Shown: one piece after another, positions 9,503-18,936 of the stretch
How positions within the stretch are numbered: the first letter of the stretch is position 1
Layout of the letters: every line of letters starts with the position of its first letter
Assembly: GCF_023656415.1 (NCBI RefSeq)
Contig: NZ_JAMOIL010000010.1
Span: 1-64,000 of the forward strand
Source: Nocardioides bruguierae
Lineage (GTDB): Bacteria > Actinomycetota > Actinomycetes > Propionibacteriales > Nocardioidaceae
Length of the DNA stretch: 64,000 nucleotides
Reading direction: 5' to 3'
Made by a program: the position numbers and the translations under genes
Notes under the pieces: generated by a model
The model's input: only the letters and a program-made list of their open reading frames with translations
Databases searched by the model: none
Told to the model about the DNA's origin: nothing

Positions 9503-9907
9503 TCAGGCCTCGACCGGCTCCTCGTCGGCGTGCAGGACACGCTGCGGGCGGGCGTGCTCGGCCAGCAGGCCGATGCAGCGCTTGAGGCCGCCGTGCACGT
9601 CGCCCGCGGCCAGGTCCGTGCTGAGCTGGATCGTGGCGATCTCGAGCTCGGCGTCGGTGAGGGTCCGGCGCACGTAGGAGCCGGCCACGATCTCCAGGGC
9701 GCGGCGGTTGCCGTCGATCATGATCAGGACGCTGCGGGCCGGGGCCGCCAGGCCGCCGTGCAGGCGCCGCGCGTAGGCGGCCGTGTCCTCGGGGGTGTCA
9801 CCGACGAAGACGGAGAACTCGACGCGGCTCAGCGTCTCGGCGGCGCGGATCGCCCCCTCGAGGTCGGCGCGCTTGGACGAGGAGAACGAGATGTCACCAG
9901 CGGGCAC
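9503..9907 (-). CDS. DUF5130 family protein (TPM-like fold)
   Basis: A 134-residue soluble protein matching DUF5130: the SSSKRADLEGAIRAAE start, a VFVGDTPEDTAAYARRLH segment and VLIMIDGNRRALEIVAG. This resembles the TPM domain, with acidic and aromatic positions kept. The function is unknown; mycobacterial Rv2468c sits beside pepN in the same way. Its ATG lies inside the end of the upstream membrane-protein gene (14-base overlap), so the two are translationally coupled. It ends converging on pepN over a shared terminator. Confidence 0.85.
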   Translation of the reverse strand: MPAGDISFSSSKRADLEGAIRAAETLSRVEFSVFVGDTPEDTAAYARRLHGGLAAPARSVLIMIDGNRRALEIVAGSYVRRTLTDAELEIATIQLSTDLAAGDVHGGLKRCIGLLAEHARPQRVLHADEEPVEA

Positions 9908-10250
9908 TGGTGCCGCCGGCCTCGTCGTCGGACTTCGTGGTCAGGGCGGCGGGCGAGCCGTCCGGGCCACCCAGCCACTCGTGCTCGGGGTTGCGCGAGC
10001 CGGGCAGCACCCGCTCACCGCGAGCGAGCGCGGGGCCGAAGGTCAGAGCCACGATCACCAGGGCCAGCACGAGCGGCACGCCCGCGACCACGAGGAAGAA
10101 GTGCAGCGGGTCCACCGGGTCCGGGTCGGACCAGCCGACGGGCACCTCGGCGGAGGCCGGGGCAGCGAGGGCGATCGCGCCGGTGGCGGCCACGCCGAGG
10201 ACGGCGAGGACGGCCGCCGCGCGGCGGGCGAGAGTGGTCAGCGCAGTCAC
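9894..10250 (-). CDS. small membrane protein with signal sequence, hypothetical
   Basis: 118 residues from GTG 10250. An N-terminal signal or anchor (RRAAAVLAVLGVAATGAIALAAPASAE) precedes a short exported stretch (VPVGWSDPDPVDP), a second membrane helix (FFLVVAGVPLVLALVIVALTF) and a cytoplasmic tail containing GSRNPEHEWLGGPDG. I recognise no family; similar two-helix proteins occur upstream of DUF5130 genes. TATCCT ends 7 bases before the GTG and there is no Shine-Dalgarno, so a leaderless start is likely. The 3' end overlaps the DUF5130 start, forming a two-gene operon. Confidence 0.7.
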   Translation of the reverse strand: MTALTTLARRAAAVLAVLGVAATGAIALAAPASAEVPVGWSDPDPVDPLHFFLVVAGVPLVLALVIVALTFGPALARGERVLPGSRNPEHEWLGGPDGSPAALTTKSDDEAGGTSARW

Positions 10251-10339
10251 GCGGAGAAGGATACCGACAGCGCGCCCACGGCCCGCACACCGGTTCACGT
10301 GGGCCGTGACACCCCTCTCACAGCCACCGCCCGGGGCCT

Positions 10340-10355
10340 GTGTCACGGCTGACAC
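10340..10355. promoter_or_regulatory. inverted repeat between divergent promoters
   Basis: GTGTCA (10340-10345), CGGC, TGACAC (10350-10355): a perfect six-base inverted repeat 45 bases before the mscS start. It is a candidate operator only. Confidence 0.3.
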
Positions 10356-10400
10356 CCGGGTGGTTCGGCTCCACGGCCCGACGTCTGTTTACTGGGGCCC

Positions 10401-11441
10401 ATGCTTCATCTCGCAGCACTCCAGAACCTCACGTGCGCGGACGACGCGGCCGTCTGTCAGTGGGTCACCGACACCACCGGCAACCAGACCGCCGGCACCG
10501 TGGCCGACTGGCTGGTCGGCAAGCCGCTGTCCGTGCTCGTCCTCCTCCTCCTCGGCTTCCTGGTCCGGTGGCTGCTGCACCGGCTCGTGGACCGGGTCGT
10601 GGCCCGGGCCGAGGACGGCGTGCTGCCCGACCGCGTCTCCCGGTTCTCCTTCGGCAAGGCCGCCCAGCAGGCGCAGGCCCGCGACGCGGCCACCGCGACC
10701 CGCCGGGTGCAGCGGGCGCAGACCATGGGCTCGCTGCTGAAGTCGATCGTCACCGGCATCCTCATCGCCGTCGTCGGCACCATGGTGCTCAGCGAGATCG
10801 GCGTGAACATCGCCCCGATCATCGCCTCGGCCGGCATCGTGGGCGTCGCGGTCGGCTTCGGCGCCCAGTCGCTGGTCAAGGACTTCTTCTCCGGCATCTT
10901 CATGATCTTCGAGGACCAGTTCGGCGTCGGCGACGTGGTGGACGTCGGGGAGGCCACCGGCACGATCGAGGCGGTCACGCTGCGCGTCACCCGCCTGCGC
11001 TCGCTCGACGGCACCGTCTGGTACGTCCCCAACGGCGAGATCCTGCGCGTCGGCAACCTCTCGCAGAACTGGTCGCGCGCCGTCATCAACGTGGGCGTGG
11101 CCTACGACTCCGACATCGACCGGTCCCTCGAGGTCCTGCGCGAGGTCGGCGCCGACCTCTACGCCGACCCCGACTTCCGCGACCTGATGATCGAGGAGCC
11201 CGAGGTGACGGGCGTCGAGGGCCTGGGCGCCGACTCGATCGACCTGCGCCTCATGGTGAAGACCGCCCCGCTGCAGAACTGGACGATCGCCCGCGAGCTG
11301 CGACAGCGGATCAAGGCCCGGTTCGACGCGGAGGGCATCGAGATCCCCTTCGCGCAGCGCGTGGTGTGGCACCGCAACGACGAGACCCGCGACGTGGCGG
11401 AGGCCCGCGCGGCCGAGGAGCGTGCCGGCAGCACCGACTGA
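10401..11441 (+). CDS. mechanosensitive ion channel family protein (MscS type)
   Basis: A 346-residue MscS-family channel that opens on hypo-osmotic shock. One N-terminal helix (about 40-60) is followed by a charged linker, then the pore-forming helices (SIVTGILIAVVGTMVLSEIG and the Gly/Ala-rich GIVGVAVGFGAQSLVKDFFSG). Next come the beta domain (VGDVVDVGEATGTIEAVTLR, VPNGEILRVGNLSQNWSRA) and the alpha/beta C-terminal vestibule. TTTACT ends 7 bases before ATG 10401, so the transcript may be leaderless. It stands alone and converges on the OsmC gene over a hairpin. Confidence 0.93.
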   Translation: MLHLAALQNLTCADDAAVCQWVTDTTGNQTAGTVADWLVGKPLSVLVLLLLGFLVRWLLHRLVDRVVARAEDGVLPDRVSRFSFGKAAQQAQARDAATATRRVQRAQTMGSLLKSIVTGILIAVVGTMVLSEIGVNIAPIIASAGIVGVAVGFGAQSLVKDFFSGIFMIFEDQFGVGDVVDVGEATGTIEAVTLRVTRLRSLDGTVWYVPNGEILRVGNLSQNWSRAVINVGVAYDSDIDRSLEVLREVGADLYADPDFRDLMIEEPEVTGVEGLGADSIDLRLMVKTAPLQNWTIARELRQRIKARFDAEGIEIPFAQRVVWHRNDETRDVAEARAAEERAGSTD

Positions 11442-11457
11442 CCACCACTCCGGACGC

Positions 11458-11496
11458 ACGACGGCCGCCGCCCCGGGAGGGGTCGGCGGCCGTCGT
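11458..11496. terminator. bidirectional hairpin terminator
   Basis: Thirteen-base perfect stem (11458-11470 with 11484-11496; core ACGACGGCCGCCG) and a 13-base loop, between convergent mscS and the OsmC gene. Confidence 0.8.
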
Positions 11497-11511
11497 CGTC
11501 CGCGACGCGGC

Positions 11512-11937
11512 TCAGGCCAGCGAGGCCTGCAGCGTGATGGTGGTGCCGGCCAGGGCCTGGGAGACCGGGCAGCCGGCCTTGGCGCCCTCGGCGGCGGCCA
11601 CGAAGTCCTCCGCGGAGATGCCCTCGACGGTGCCGACGACCGTCAGCGCGATGCCGGTGATGCCGGTGCCGGGGGTCAGCTCGACCTCGGCGGAGGTCTC
11701 GAGGGTGGTCGGCGGGGTGCCGGCCTTGGACAGCGCGGCGGACAGCGCCATCGAGAAGCAGCTCGAGTGGGCCGCGGCGATGAGCTCCTCGGGGCTGGTG
11801 AGGCCGTTGGGCTGCTCGGCCCGCGAGGGCCACGACACGTCGAAGGTGCCGATGCCGGAGGACTTCATCTCCACGGAGCCCTTGCCCTCGGCGAGGCTGC
11901 CGCTCCAGGTGGTGGTGGCGAGACGGGTGGTGGGCAT
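11512..11937 (-). CDS. OsmC family peroxiredoxin
   Basis: A 141-residue OsmC-type thiol peroxidase that reduces organic hydroperoxides. The two catalytic cysteines are in AAHSSCFSMALS (peroxidatic) and KAGCPVSQAL (resolving). NPEELIAAAH is here SPEELIAAAH, with the usual Glu. The SWPSRAEQPNGLTSPEEL segment is typical of the OsmC rather than the Ohr branch. ATG 11937 follows a good ribosome-binding site, AGGAGAAG. It is probably induced by stress, but no regulator is adjacent. Confidence 0.9.
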   Translation of the reverse strand: MPTTRLATTTWSGSLAEGKGSVEMKSSGIGTFDVSWPSRAEQPNGLTSPEELIAAAHSSCFSMALSAALSKAGTPPTTLETSAEVELTPGTGITGIALTVVGTVEGISAEDFVAAAEGAKAGCPVSQALAGTTITLQASLA

Positions 11938-12084
11938 GATTCTTCTCCTGTGCGGTGAGATCGGGGCTGCGCCGGGCGCGAGCGCCTCGGCGGGCGGACG
12001 GTGCCCAGCCAACCACGCACGCGGTGGCGCGTCCTCCCCCGGACCGGGCACCGGGCACCGGGCCGCGCGCAGGCACCCGGCACA

Positions 12085-12465
12085 ATGACGGGCGTGACGT
12101 TCTACGACGAGATCGGTGGGGAGCCGACGATCCGCACGGTCGTCGCGCGGTTCTACGAGGGCATCGCCGAGGACGAGGTGCTGCGCCCGATGTACCCGGA
12201 GGAGGACCTGGGCCCGGCCGAGGAGCGGCTCGCCCTGTTCCTCATGCAGTACTGGGGCGGACCCTCGTCCTACTCCGAGGCCCGCGGGCACCCGCGCCTG
12301 CGGATGCGGCACGCGCCGTACCGGGTGAACCCCGACGCGCGCGACCGGTGGCTCACCCACTTCCGCGCCGGTCTCGACAGCGTCGACCTGACCCCCGAGC
12401 AGGACGAGCAGTTCTGGGGTTACGCCCAGCACGCGGCCCAGTTCATGGTGAACTCTCCGGACTGA
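12085..12465 (+). CDS. glbO: group II truncated haemoglobin
   Basis: A 126-residue 2/2 haemoglobin of the GlbO class, an O2-binding haem protein linked to respiration and redox protection. The aromatic E-B pair FYDEIGG, AEDEVLRPMYPEEDL, the LFLMQYWGGP E-helix and RGHPRLRMRHAPYRV are all present. His76 is the proximal ligand and the G-helix Trp of group II is present (RDRWLTHF). The order pepN-DUF5130-glbO mirrors mycobacteria. The start could instead be GTG 12094, which lies 7 bases after CACAAT; ATG 12085 is given. Confidence 0.93.
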   Translation: MTGVTFYDEIGGEPTIRTVVARFYEGIAEDEVLRPMYPEEDLGPAEERLALFLMQYWGGPSSYSEARGHPRLRMRHAPYRVNPDARDRWLTHFRAGLDSVDLTPEQDEQFWGYAQHAAQFMVNSPD

Positions 12466-12546
12466 CCCGCACGCCCGAGGCGCCCCACGCCTTGGGCTGG
12501 ACCACCGACACCGACCCGTTTCGGCTCGGTGCCCCGCGGGAACGTG

Positions 12547-12574
12547 CTGTGAAGTTCTGTGAAGATCCTCGAAG
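12547..12574 (+). promoter_or_regulatory. 10-base-period direct repeats upstream of the sigma-factor operon
   Basis: CTGTGAAG at 12547-12554 and again at 12557-12564, then a decayed third copy (CCTCGAAG, 12567-12574). Spacing of one helical turn is the usual layout for OmpR/PhoP-type response regulators. The reverse strand reads TTCACAG twice, resembling mycobacterial PhoP sites, although those have 11-base spacing. Confidence 0.35.
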
Positions 12575-12652
12575 CATGTAACGCACGCCGTTGCTGGTGA
12601 CAGGTGAGCGCCGACACCTCACCCCGTCACCCCCAGATGGAGTCTCCCCCAG

Positions 12653-13648
12653 ATGCCCCCACACGACCGCCGCTCCGCCGAGCGTGGCCCGCTGCACGTC
12701 CACGCCCCCAGGCGTGAGCCCGACGACTGGTTCGTCACGCACCTGGCCGAGCTGGCGCGTGAGAGCACGCCCACGACCCGCGCGGTCGCGGCCGGCTGGC
12801 GCACCGGGCTGGTCGTGGCGGGCACCGCGGCCGTGGTCTCCGGCCTGGCCTGGGTCGGCGCGGCCGTGCCGGGCGTGCCCGGGCCGAGCGACCTCATGCC
12901 TGCCGACGACGTCATCTCCTCCACCGCGGCGGCCACCACCTCGCCCAGCGCGTCCGCCAGCGACTCCGTGAGCCCGTCGGCGGAGGAGTCCTCCTCCCCC
13001 GAGGCCGCCGCCAGCAGCTCCGACGCCACCGGGTCGAGCTCGCCGAGCGCCTCTGCCGCCGACGCCGCGGCCACCACCGCGACCGACCGCGGTCAGGGCA
13101 CGCGCGACCAGGACCAGGGCACCAGGAGCACCAACCAGGGCCAGGACCGTGGCCAGGGCGCCGGCCCGGCGACCTCCGTCCCCTCCTCGGCCGGGTCGAG
13201 CAACGCCGGTGGGCAGGGCTCCGCGCACGCCAACGCGAACGGCAACGCCGGGGGCAACAGCGGCAGCGTCTCCGTCGGGAGCAACGCCGGCGGCAAGGGC
13301 TCGACCGACTCCCGGGACTCCTCCGAGGGCAGCGGTGCGGGCACCGCCCCCGAGGAGACGACCGGCAACGGGAACGGGAACGGGAGCGGGAAGGCCAACG
13401 GCAAGGCAAAGGGCAAGGGCAACAGCGGCTCCCACGCCGGGGGGGACGGCAACGGCGGGAACGGCAACGGGAACGGGAACGGTGGCTCGCAGGCCGGCGG
13501 CAAGGACAAGGGCGGCAAGTCCAACGGCAAGGGCGCCTCGAACGGCAACGGCGGCTCGAACAGCAACGGCAACGGCAACGGCAAGTCCAACGGCAAGGGC
13601 AAGGGCAACAGCGGCTCCGCCGCGTCCTCCTCCGCCGTGGGCCGGTGA
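12653..13648 (+). CDS. single-pass membrane protein with long low-complexity extracellular region
   Basis: 331 residues, not recognised as any family. An N-terminal cytoplasmic part of about 45 residues (EPDDWFVTHLAELAREST) precedes one membrane helix (GLVVAGTAAVVSGLAWVGAAV). After it comes a Ser/Thr/Pro/Ala-rich stretch (about 80-145), then a Gly/Asn/Lys/Ser-rich repeat region to the end (NGNGNGSGK, GKAKGKGNSG). It has no cysteine, so no zinc anti-sigma motif. It ends 9 bases before the sigma-factor gene and must be co-transcribed. A membrane-tethered partner or sensor for that sigma factor is possible but unproven. The DNA at 13365-13620 is repetitive and slippage-prone. Confidence 0.7.
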   Translation: MPPHDRRSAERGPLHVHAPRREPDDWFVTHLAELARESTPTTRAVAAGWRTGLVVAGTAAVVSGLAWVGAAVPGVPGPSDLMPADDVISSTAAATTSPSASASDSVSPSAEESSSPEAAASSSDATGSSSPSASAADAAATTATDRGQGTRDQDQGTRSTNQGQDRGQGAGPATSVPSSAGSSNAGGQGSAHANANGNAGGNSGSVSVGSNAGGKGSTDSRDSSEGSGAGTAPEETTGNGNGNGSGKANGKAKGKGNSGSHAGGDGNGGNGNGNGNGGSQAGGKDKGGKSNGKGASNGNGGSNSNGNGNGKSNGKGKGNSGSAASSSAVGR

Positions 13649-13657
13649 TCGACGCAC

Positions 13658-14218
13658 GTGACCATCACTCGGGGGGAACGACGGGAGAGGACGCTCGTCG
13701 ACCAGGCCGCCGCCGGTGACCCGTCGGCGTGGCGTGAGCTCTACCGCCGTCACCACGGGCGACTGGTGGTGTGGCTGGCGAGCCGTCCCACGGGGGACGC
13801 CGCCGTCGCGGCCGAGGACATCGCGGCCGACGCCTGGCTGACGGCCGCGCGCAGCATCAGCGACTTCCACGGGGACGACGACGACTTCGCCGGCTGGCTG
13901 TTCGGTGTGGCCCGCCGGGTCGGCCTCAACGTCCACCGGCGTGGCCAGCGGCGTCAGACGACGCCCACCGACGAGGTGCCGGAGCAGGCACCCGCCCCGG
14001 GGCCCGAGCCGGCGTCCGCCGACCTGGACTGGGCCCTCTCGGTGCTGCGCCACCTCCCCGACCGGGAGCGTGAGGTGCTCACCTGCATGGAGGTCCTGGG
14101 CCTCGACACGGCCGGCACCTCCCAGGCGCTGGGGATCAGCAGCACCGCCGTGCGCGTCGCGCGGCACCGCGGCCTGCGCAAGCTGCGCGCCGCCCCCGCC
14201 GTCGTCCGCCCTGCCTGA
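13658..14218 (+). CDS. sigma-70 family RNA polymerase sigma factor (ECF-like)
   Basis: 186 residues with region 2 (about 15-100: AAAGDPSAWRELYRRH, EDIAADAWLTAARSI, FAGWLFGVARRVGLN) and region 4 (about 125-180: LPDREREVLTCMEVLGLDTAGTSQALGISSTAVRVARHRGLRKLR), joined by a Pro/Glu-rich linker. There is no region 1.1 or 3, so it is an ECF-type factor directing RNA polymerase to an unknown regulon. GTG 13658 has no clear ribosome-binding site and lies 9 bases after the preceding gene, suggesting coupling. No downstream anti-sigma gene is present; the thioesterase gene converges. Confidence 0.9.
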   Translation: MTITRGERRERTLVDQAAAGDPSAWRELYRRHHGRLVVWLASRPTGDAAVAAEDIAADAWLTAARSISDFHGDDDDFAGWLFGVARRVGLNVHRRGQRRQTTPTDEVPEQAPAPGPEPASADLDWALSVLRHLPDREREVLTCMEVLGLDTAGTSQALGISSTAVRVARHRGLRKLRAAPAVVRPA

Positions 14219-14236
14219 GCCGCACCCCGGCGAGTC

Positions 14237-14253
14237 CCGGCGGGGCCCGCCGG
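14237..14253. terminator. short GC hairpin between convergent genes
   Basis: CCGGCGGG / CCCGCCGG arms at 14237-14244 and 14246-14253, between the sigma factor and the thioesterase. The fold is tight, so this is a weak call. Confidence 0.35.
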
Positions 14254-15165
14254 TCAGCCTCCGAGCGCGGCGACGGCCTCCTCGTGCAGCGCCACGAGCG
14301 GCGCGCGCTGTGCCTCGGTCGGCTCCGACGAGCCCTGGGTCGCGGGGTCGAAGAAGACCAGCACGCAGCGGGCCCGGGCGCACACGACGTCCCCGTCGGT
14401 GAACTCGGTCTCGACGATCACCGAGGTGCGGCCCACCCGGCTGATCCAGGACCAGGCGTCGTAGGTGCCGTCGCGGTGCACCATCGGCACCCGGTAGTCC
14501 ACGTCGAGCCTCGCCACGACGACCTGGGTCTCGCCGGCCCGGTCCAGGTCGCCGCCCCAGAGCCCGGCGAGCACGGCGATCCGGGCCTCCTGGAGGTACT
14601 CGACGTACTTGACGTTGTTGACGTGGCCGTAGACGTCGACGTCGCTGAACCGGACGTGCAGGTCGACCCGTCCGCTCTCCAGGTGCACGGTCGGCGTCCA
14701 GCGGGTGCGCTCGAGGGCGCCGCCGGGCACGCCCAGCACGGGCTCCAGGTAGGGCTGGAGGCCCTCCTTCTCCTCGGCGGTGAGGCGACGCGGCCGCTCG
14801 GCGTCGAAGCGGAACGGGGAGAGCACGGTGGTGGCCCGCAGGTAGACCGTGCGTGTCCCGTCCGCGTGGGCGTCGAAGATCTCGTAGCCCAGGGTGAAGG
14901 ACGCGGCGCGGACCTCCTCCACCCAGACCTCGATCGTCACCGGGGCGAGGCGGTACAGCAGCGGGGCCAGGAACTGGAGGTCGTGGCGGACCACCACCAG
15001 CGCCTCGGCGGTGCCCGCCTCCCCCGGGCGGACGCCGTAGCGCCGCATGAGGTCGACGCGGGCCTCCTGGAGGTAGTCCACGTAGACGACGTTGTTGACG
15101 TGACCGAGCAGGTCGAGGTCGGCCCACCGCAGCGGGCACTCGTAGACGTGACGCACGCACGGCAT
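14254..15165 (-). CDS. acyl-CoA thioesterase, double hotdog (4HBT type)
   Basis: 303 residues built from two hotdog domains in tandem, each with the 4HBT signature. Residues 8-40 read PLRWADLDLLGHVNNVVYVDYLQEAR-like, and near 165-195 a second copy reads RFSDVDVYGHVNNVKYVEYLQEAR-like. Each keeps the Asp and HVNN loop used to bind CoA and activate water. It probably hydrolyses acyl-CoA in the cytoplasm; the substrate is unknown. The divergent thiolase start lies 100 bases away, so a shared fatty-acid role is plausible. ATG 15165 is used; GTG 15156 is an alternative. Confidence 0.88.
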   Translation of the reverse strand: MPCVRHVYECPLRWADLDLLGHVNNVVYVDYLQEARVDLMRRYGVRPGEAGTAEALVVVRHDLQFLAPLLYRLAPVTIEVWVEEVRAASFTLGYEIFDAHADGTRTVYLRATTVLSPFRFDAERPRRLTAEEKEGLQPYLEPVLGVPGGALERTRWTPTVHLESGRVDLHVRFSDVDVYGHVNNVKYVEYLQEARIAVLAGLWGGDLDRAGETQVVVARLDVDYRVPMVHRDGTYDAWSWISRVGRTSVIVETEFTDGDVVCARARCVLVFFDPATQGSSEPTEAQRAPLVALHEEAVAALGG

Positions 15166-15265
15166 GCTGCCACGTGCCCCGCGCGACCGCCCCTACCGGG
15201 GAGTAACGTGGCCCACACCGCGCCACGTCGCGCGCCCGTCACCACCCCGCGTCAGGAGATCCCCC

Positions 15266-16480
15266 ATGCCCGAGGCCGTCATCGTCGCCGCGTCCCGCAC
15301 CCCGATCGGCCGCGCCGGGAAGGGCTCCCTCGCGGGCGTCCGTCCGGACGACCTCGCGGCCACCGCCGTCCAGGCCGCCCTGGACAAGGTTCCCGCGCTC
15401 GACCCGCACACGATCGACGACCTGCTGCTCGGCTGCGGTCTGCCCGGCGCCGAGTCCGGCCACAACATGGGCCGCGTCGTGGCGGTGCAGCTGGGCCTGG
15501 ACGACGTGCCCGGCGCCACCGTGACCCGCTACTGCTCCTCCTCGGTGCAGACCACCCGCATGGCCCTGCACGCCATCAAGGCCGGCGAGGGCGACGTGTT
15601 CGTCTCCGCAGGTGTGGAGACCGTCTCGCGCTTCGCCCACGGCACCAGCGACGACCCGGCCACCTACAACCCGGCCTTCGCCGAGGCGCGGGCGCGCACG
15701 GAGGCGACCGCCGCCTGTGGCGTCGACTGGCACGACCCGCGGGAGGACGGTCTGCTCCCCGACGTCTACATCGCCATGGGGCAGACGGCGGAGAACGTGG
15801 CGCGGCTGCGCGGCCTGGACCGGCGCGAGCTCGACGAGTTCGGCGTCCGCAGCCAGAACCTGGCCGAGAAGGCCCTCGCCGACGGCTTCTGGGCCCGCGA
15901 GATCACCCCGGTCACGCTCCCCGACGGCACCGTCGTCTCCACCGACGACGGCCCCCGCGCCGGCGTCACCTACGAGGCGGTCAGCCAGCTCAAGCCCGTG
16001 TTCCGGCCCGACGGCGTGGTCACCGCCGGCAACTGCTGCGCGCTCAACGACGGCGCGGCCGCGGTCGTCGTCATGTCCGACACCCGTGCGGCCGAGCTCG
16101 GTCTGACCCCGCTGGCCAGGATCGTCTCCACCGGCGTCTCGGGCCTCTCCCCCGAGATCATGGGCCTCGGCCCGGTCGAGGCCACCCGGCAGGCCCTGCG
16201 GCACGCCGGCATGACCATCGACGACATCGACCTGGTCGAGATCAACGAGGCGTTCGCCGCGCAGGTGGTGCCCAGCTACCAGGACCTGGGCATCGACCTG
16301 GACCGGCTCAACGTCAACGGCGGGGCCATCGCCGTCGGCCACCCCTTCGGCATGACCGGCGCGCGGCTCCAGGCCACGATGCTCAACAGCCTCGACTGGC
16401 ACGACAAGTCCACCGGCCTCATCACCATGTGCGTGGGCGGCGGCCAGGGCATGGCCCTCGTCCTGGAGCGGCTCTCCTGA
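15266..16480 (+). CDS. acetyl-CoA C-acyltransferase (thiolase)
   Basis: A 404-residue thiolase that cleaves 3-ketoacyl-CoA in beta-oxidation (or condenses in reverse). The acyl-carrying nucleophile is Cys90 (RYCSSSVQT), with catalytic His359 (AVGHPFGMTG) and base Cys389 (MCVGGGQG). NEAF is present as EINEAFAAQ. ATG 15266 follows AGGAGAT, a good ribosome-binding site. It lies divergent from the thioesterase gene and upstream of a MarR regulator that may control it. Confidence 0.95.
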   Translation: MPEAVIVAASRTPIGRAGKGSLAGVRPDDLAATAVQAALDKVPALDPHTIDDLLLGCGLPGAESGHNMGRVVAVQLGLDDVPGATVTRYCSSSVQTTRMALHAIKAGEGDVFVSAGVETVSRFAHGTSDDPATYNPAFAEARARTEATAACGVDWHDPREDGLLPDVYIAMGQTAENVARLRGLDRRELDEFGVRSQNLAEKALADGFWAREITPVTLPDGTVVSTDDGPRAGVTYEAVSQLKPVFRPDGVVTAGNCCALNDGAAAVVVMSDTRAAELGLTPLARIVSTGVSGLSPEIMGLGPVEATRQALRHAGMTIDDIDLVEINEAFAAQVVPSYQDLGIDLDRLNVNGGAIAVGHPFGMTGARLQATMLNSLDWHDKSTGLITMCVGGGQGMALVLERLS

Positions 16481-16571
16481 GCGCAGGGCGGGGGACGACG
16501 GTGACGGAGGTCCCGCGCGCCGGCCCGGGCGCCGGAGCCCGACGGGACGCCCGTCGGACTAGGATCGCCCG

Positions 16572-17099
16572 GTGACCACCTCGGCAGAACCGCCCGCCCT
16601 GCGCCTGGTGCCGCGCCCCGAGACGCGCTGGCTGGACCACGGCCAGCAGCGCTCCTGGCGAGCCCTGATGCTCGGCATGCAGCTGCTGCTGGACCAGCTG
16701 GACGACGAGCTGCGCGAGCACGGTCTCTCCCTCCCGGAGTACGAGATCATGGTCCGTCTCTCGGAGTCCGACGGGCAGATGCGGATGGCGCGGCTGGCCG
16801 ACGCGCTCGCGCACTCCCGCAGCCGGGTCACGCACACCATCTCCCGGATGGAGAAGTCCGGCCTCGTGCGCCGCACCACCTCCCCCGAGGACGGCCGCGG
16901 CATCGTGGCGGTGATGACCGACGAGGGCTGGGAGCGTCTGCGCGCCGCGGCACCCACACACGTCACCGGGGTGCGCGAGCACCTCGTGGACCTCGTCGAC
17001 GCGGGCGACCTCGCTGCGGTGGGACGGGTCTTCGACGCGGTCTCGGACGCGCTCATCCACGCCCACCCCGAGCGGGAGATCCGCCAGGAGTGCGACTGA
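16572..17099 (+). CDS. MarR family transcriptional regulator
   Basis: 175 residues with the winged helix-turn-helix of MarR. A dimer helix (RSWRALMLGMQLLLDQLDDELREHG) is followed by LPEYEIMVRLSES, the recognition helix region MRMARLADALAHSRSRVTHTISRMEKSGLV and the wing RRTTSPEDGRGIVAVMTDEG. The GTG 16572 start lies 6 bases after TAGGAT (16560-16565), so the message is probably leaderless. The ligand is unknown; the neighbouring thiolase is a possible target. Strong tandem hairpins follow. Confidence 0.92.
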   Translation: MTTSAEPPALRLVPRPETRWLDHGQQRSWRALMLGMQLLLDQLDDELREHGLSLPEYEIMVRLSESDGQMRMARLADALAHSRSRVTHTISRMEKSGLVRRTTSPEDGRGIVAVMTDEGWERLRAAAPTHVTGVREHLVDLVDAGDLAAVGRVFDAVSDALIHAHPEREIRQECD

Positions 17100-17103
17100 C
17101 GTC

Positions 17104-17163
17104 GCTCGCCCGTCCGGGCGAGCAGCACGAGGCCCCCGCAGGCGCTGCCTGCGGGGGCCTCGT
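17104..17163. terminator. tandem hairpin terminators between marR-type gene and ettA
   Basis: Two hairpins in series. The first has arms GCTCGCCC/GGGCGAGC (17104-17111, 17116-17123). The second is a 17-base perfect stem (17127-17143 with 17147-17163) with a GCT loop and the GAGGCCCCCGC core also seen at 9427. They serve two convergent genes. Confidence 0.85.
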
Positions 17164-17185
17164 CGTCCAGCCGGTTCCGGGCTGA

Positions 17186-18868
<1,683 letters not shown>

Positions 18869-18936
18869 GGTCCCCGAGCCTAGTCGCTCCCCCCTCGGGA
18901 CGCCGCAACGGCTCGGGGACCCCGGTCGCCCTCCGC

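Noticed and set aside
12653-13648. Zinc-binding anti-sigma factor
   Set aside because: The protein contains no cysteine and no HxxxCxxC motif, and it precedes rather than follows the sigma gene.
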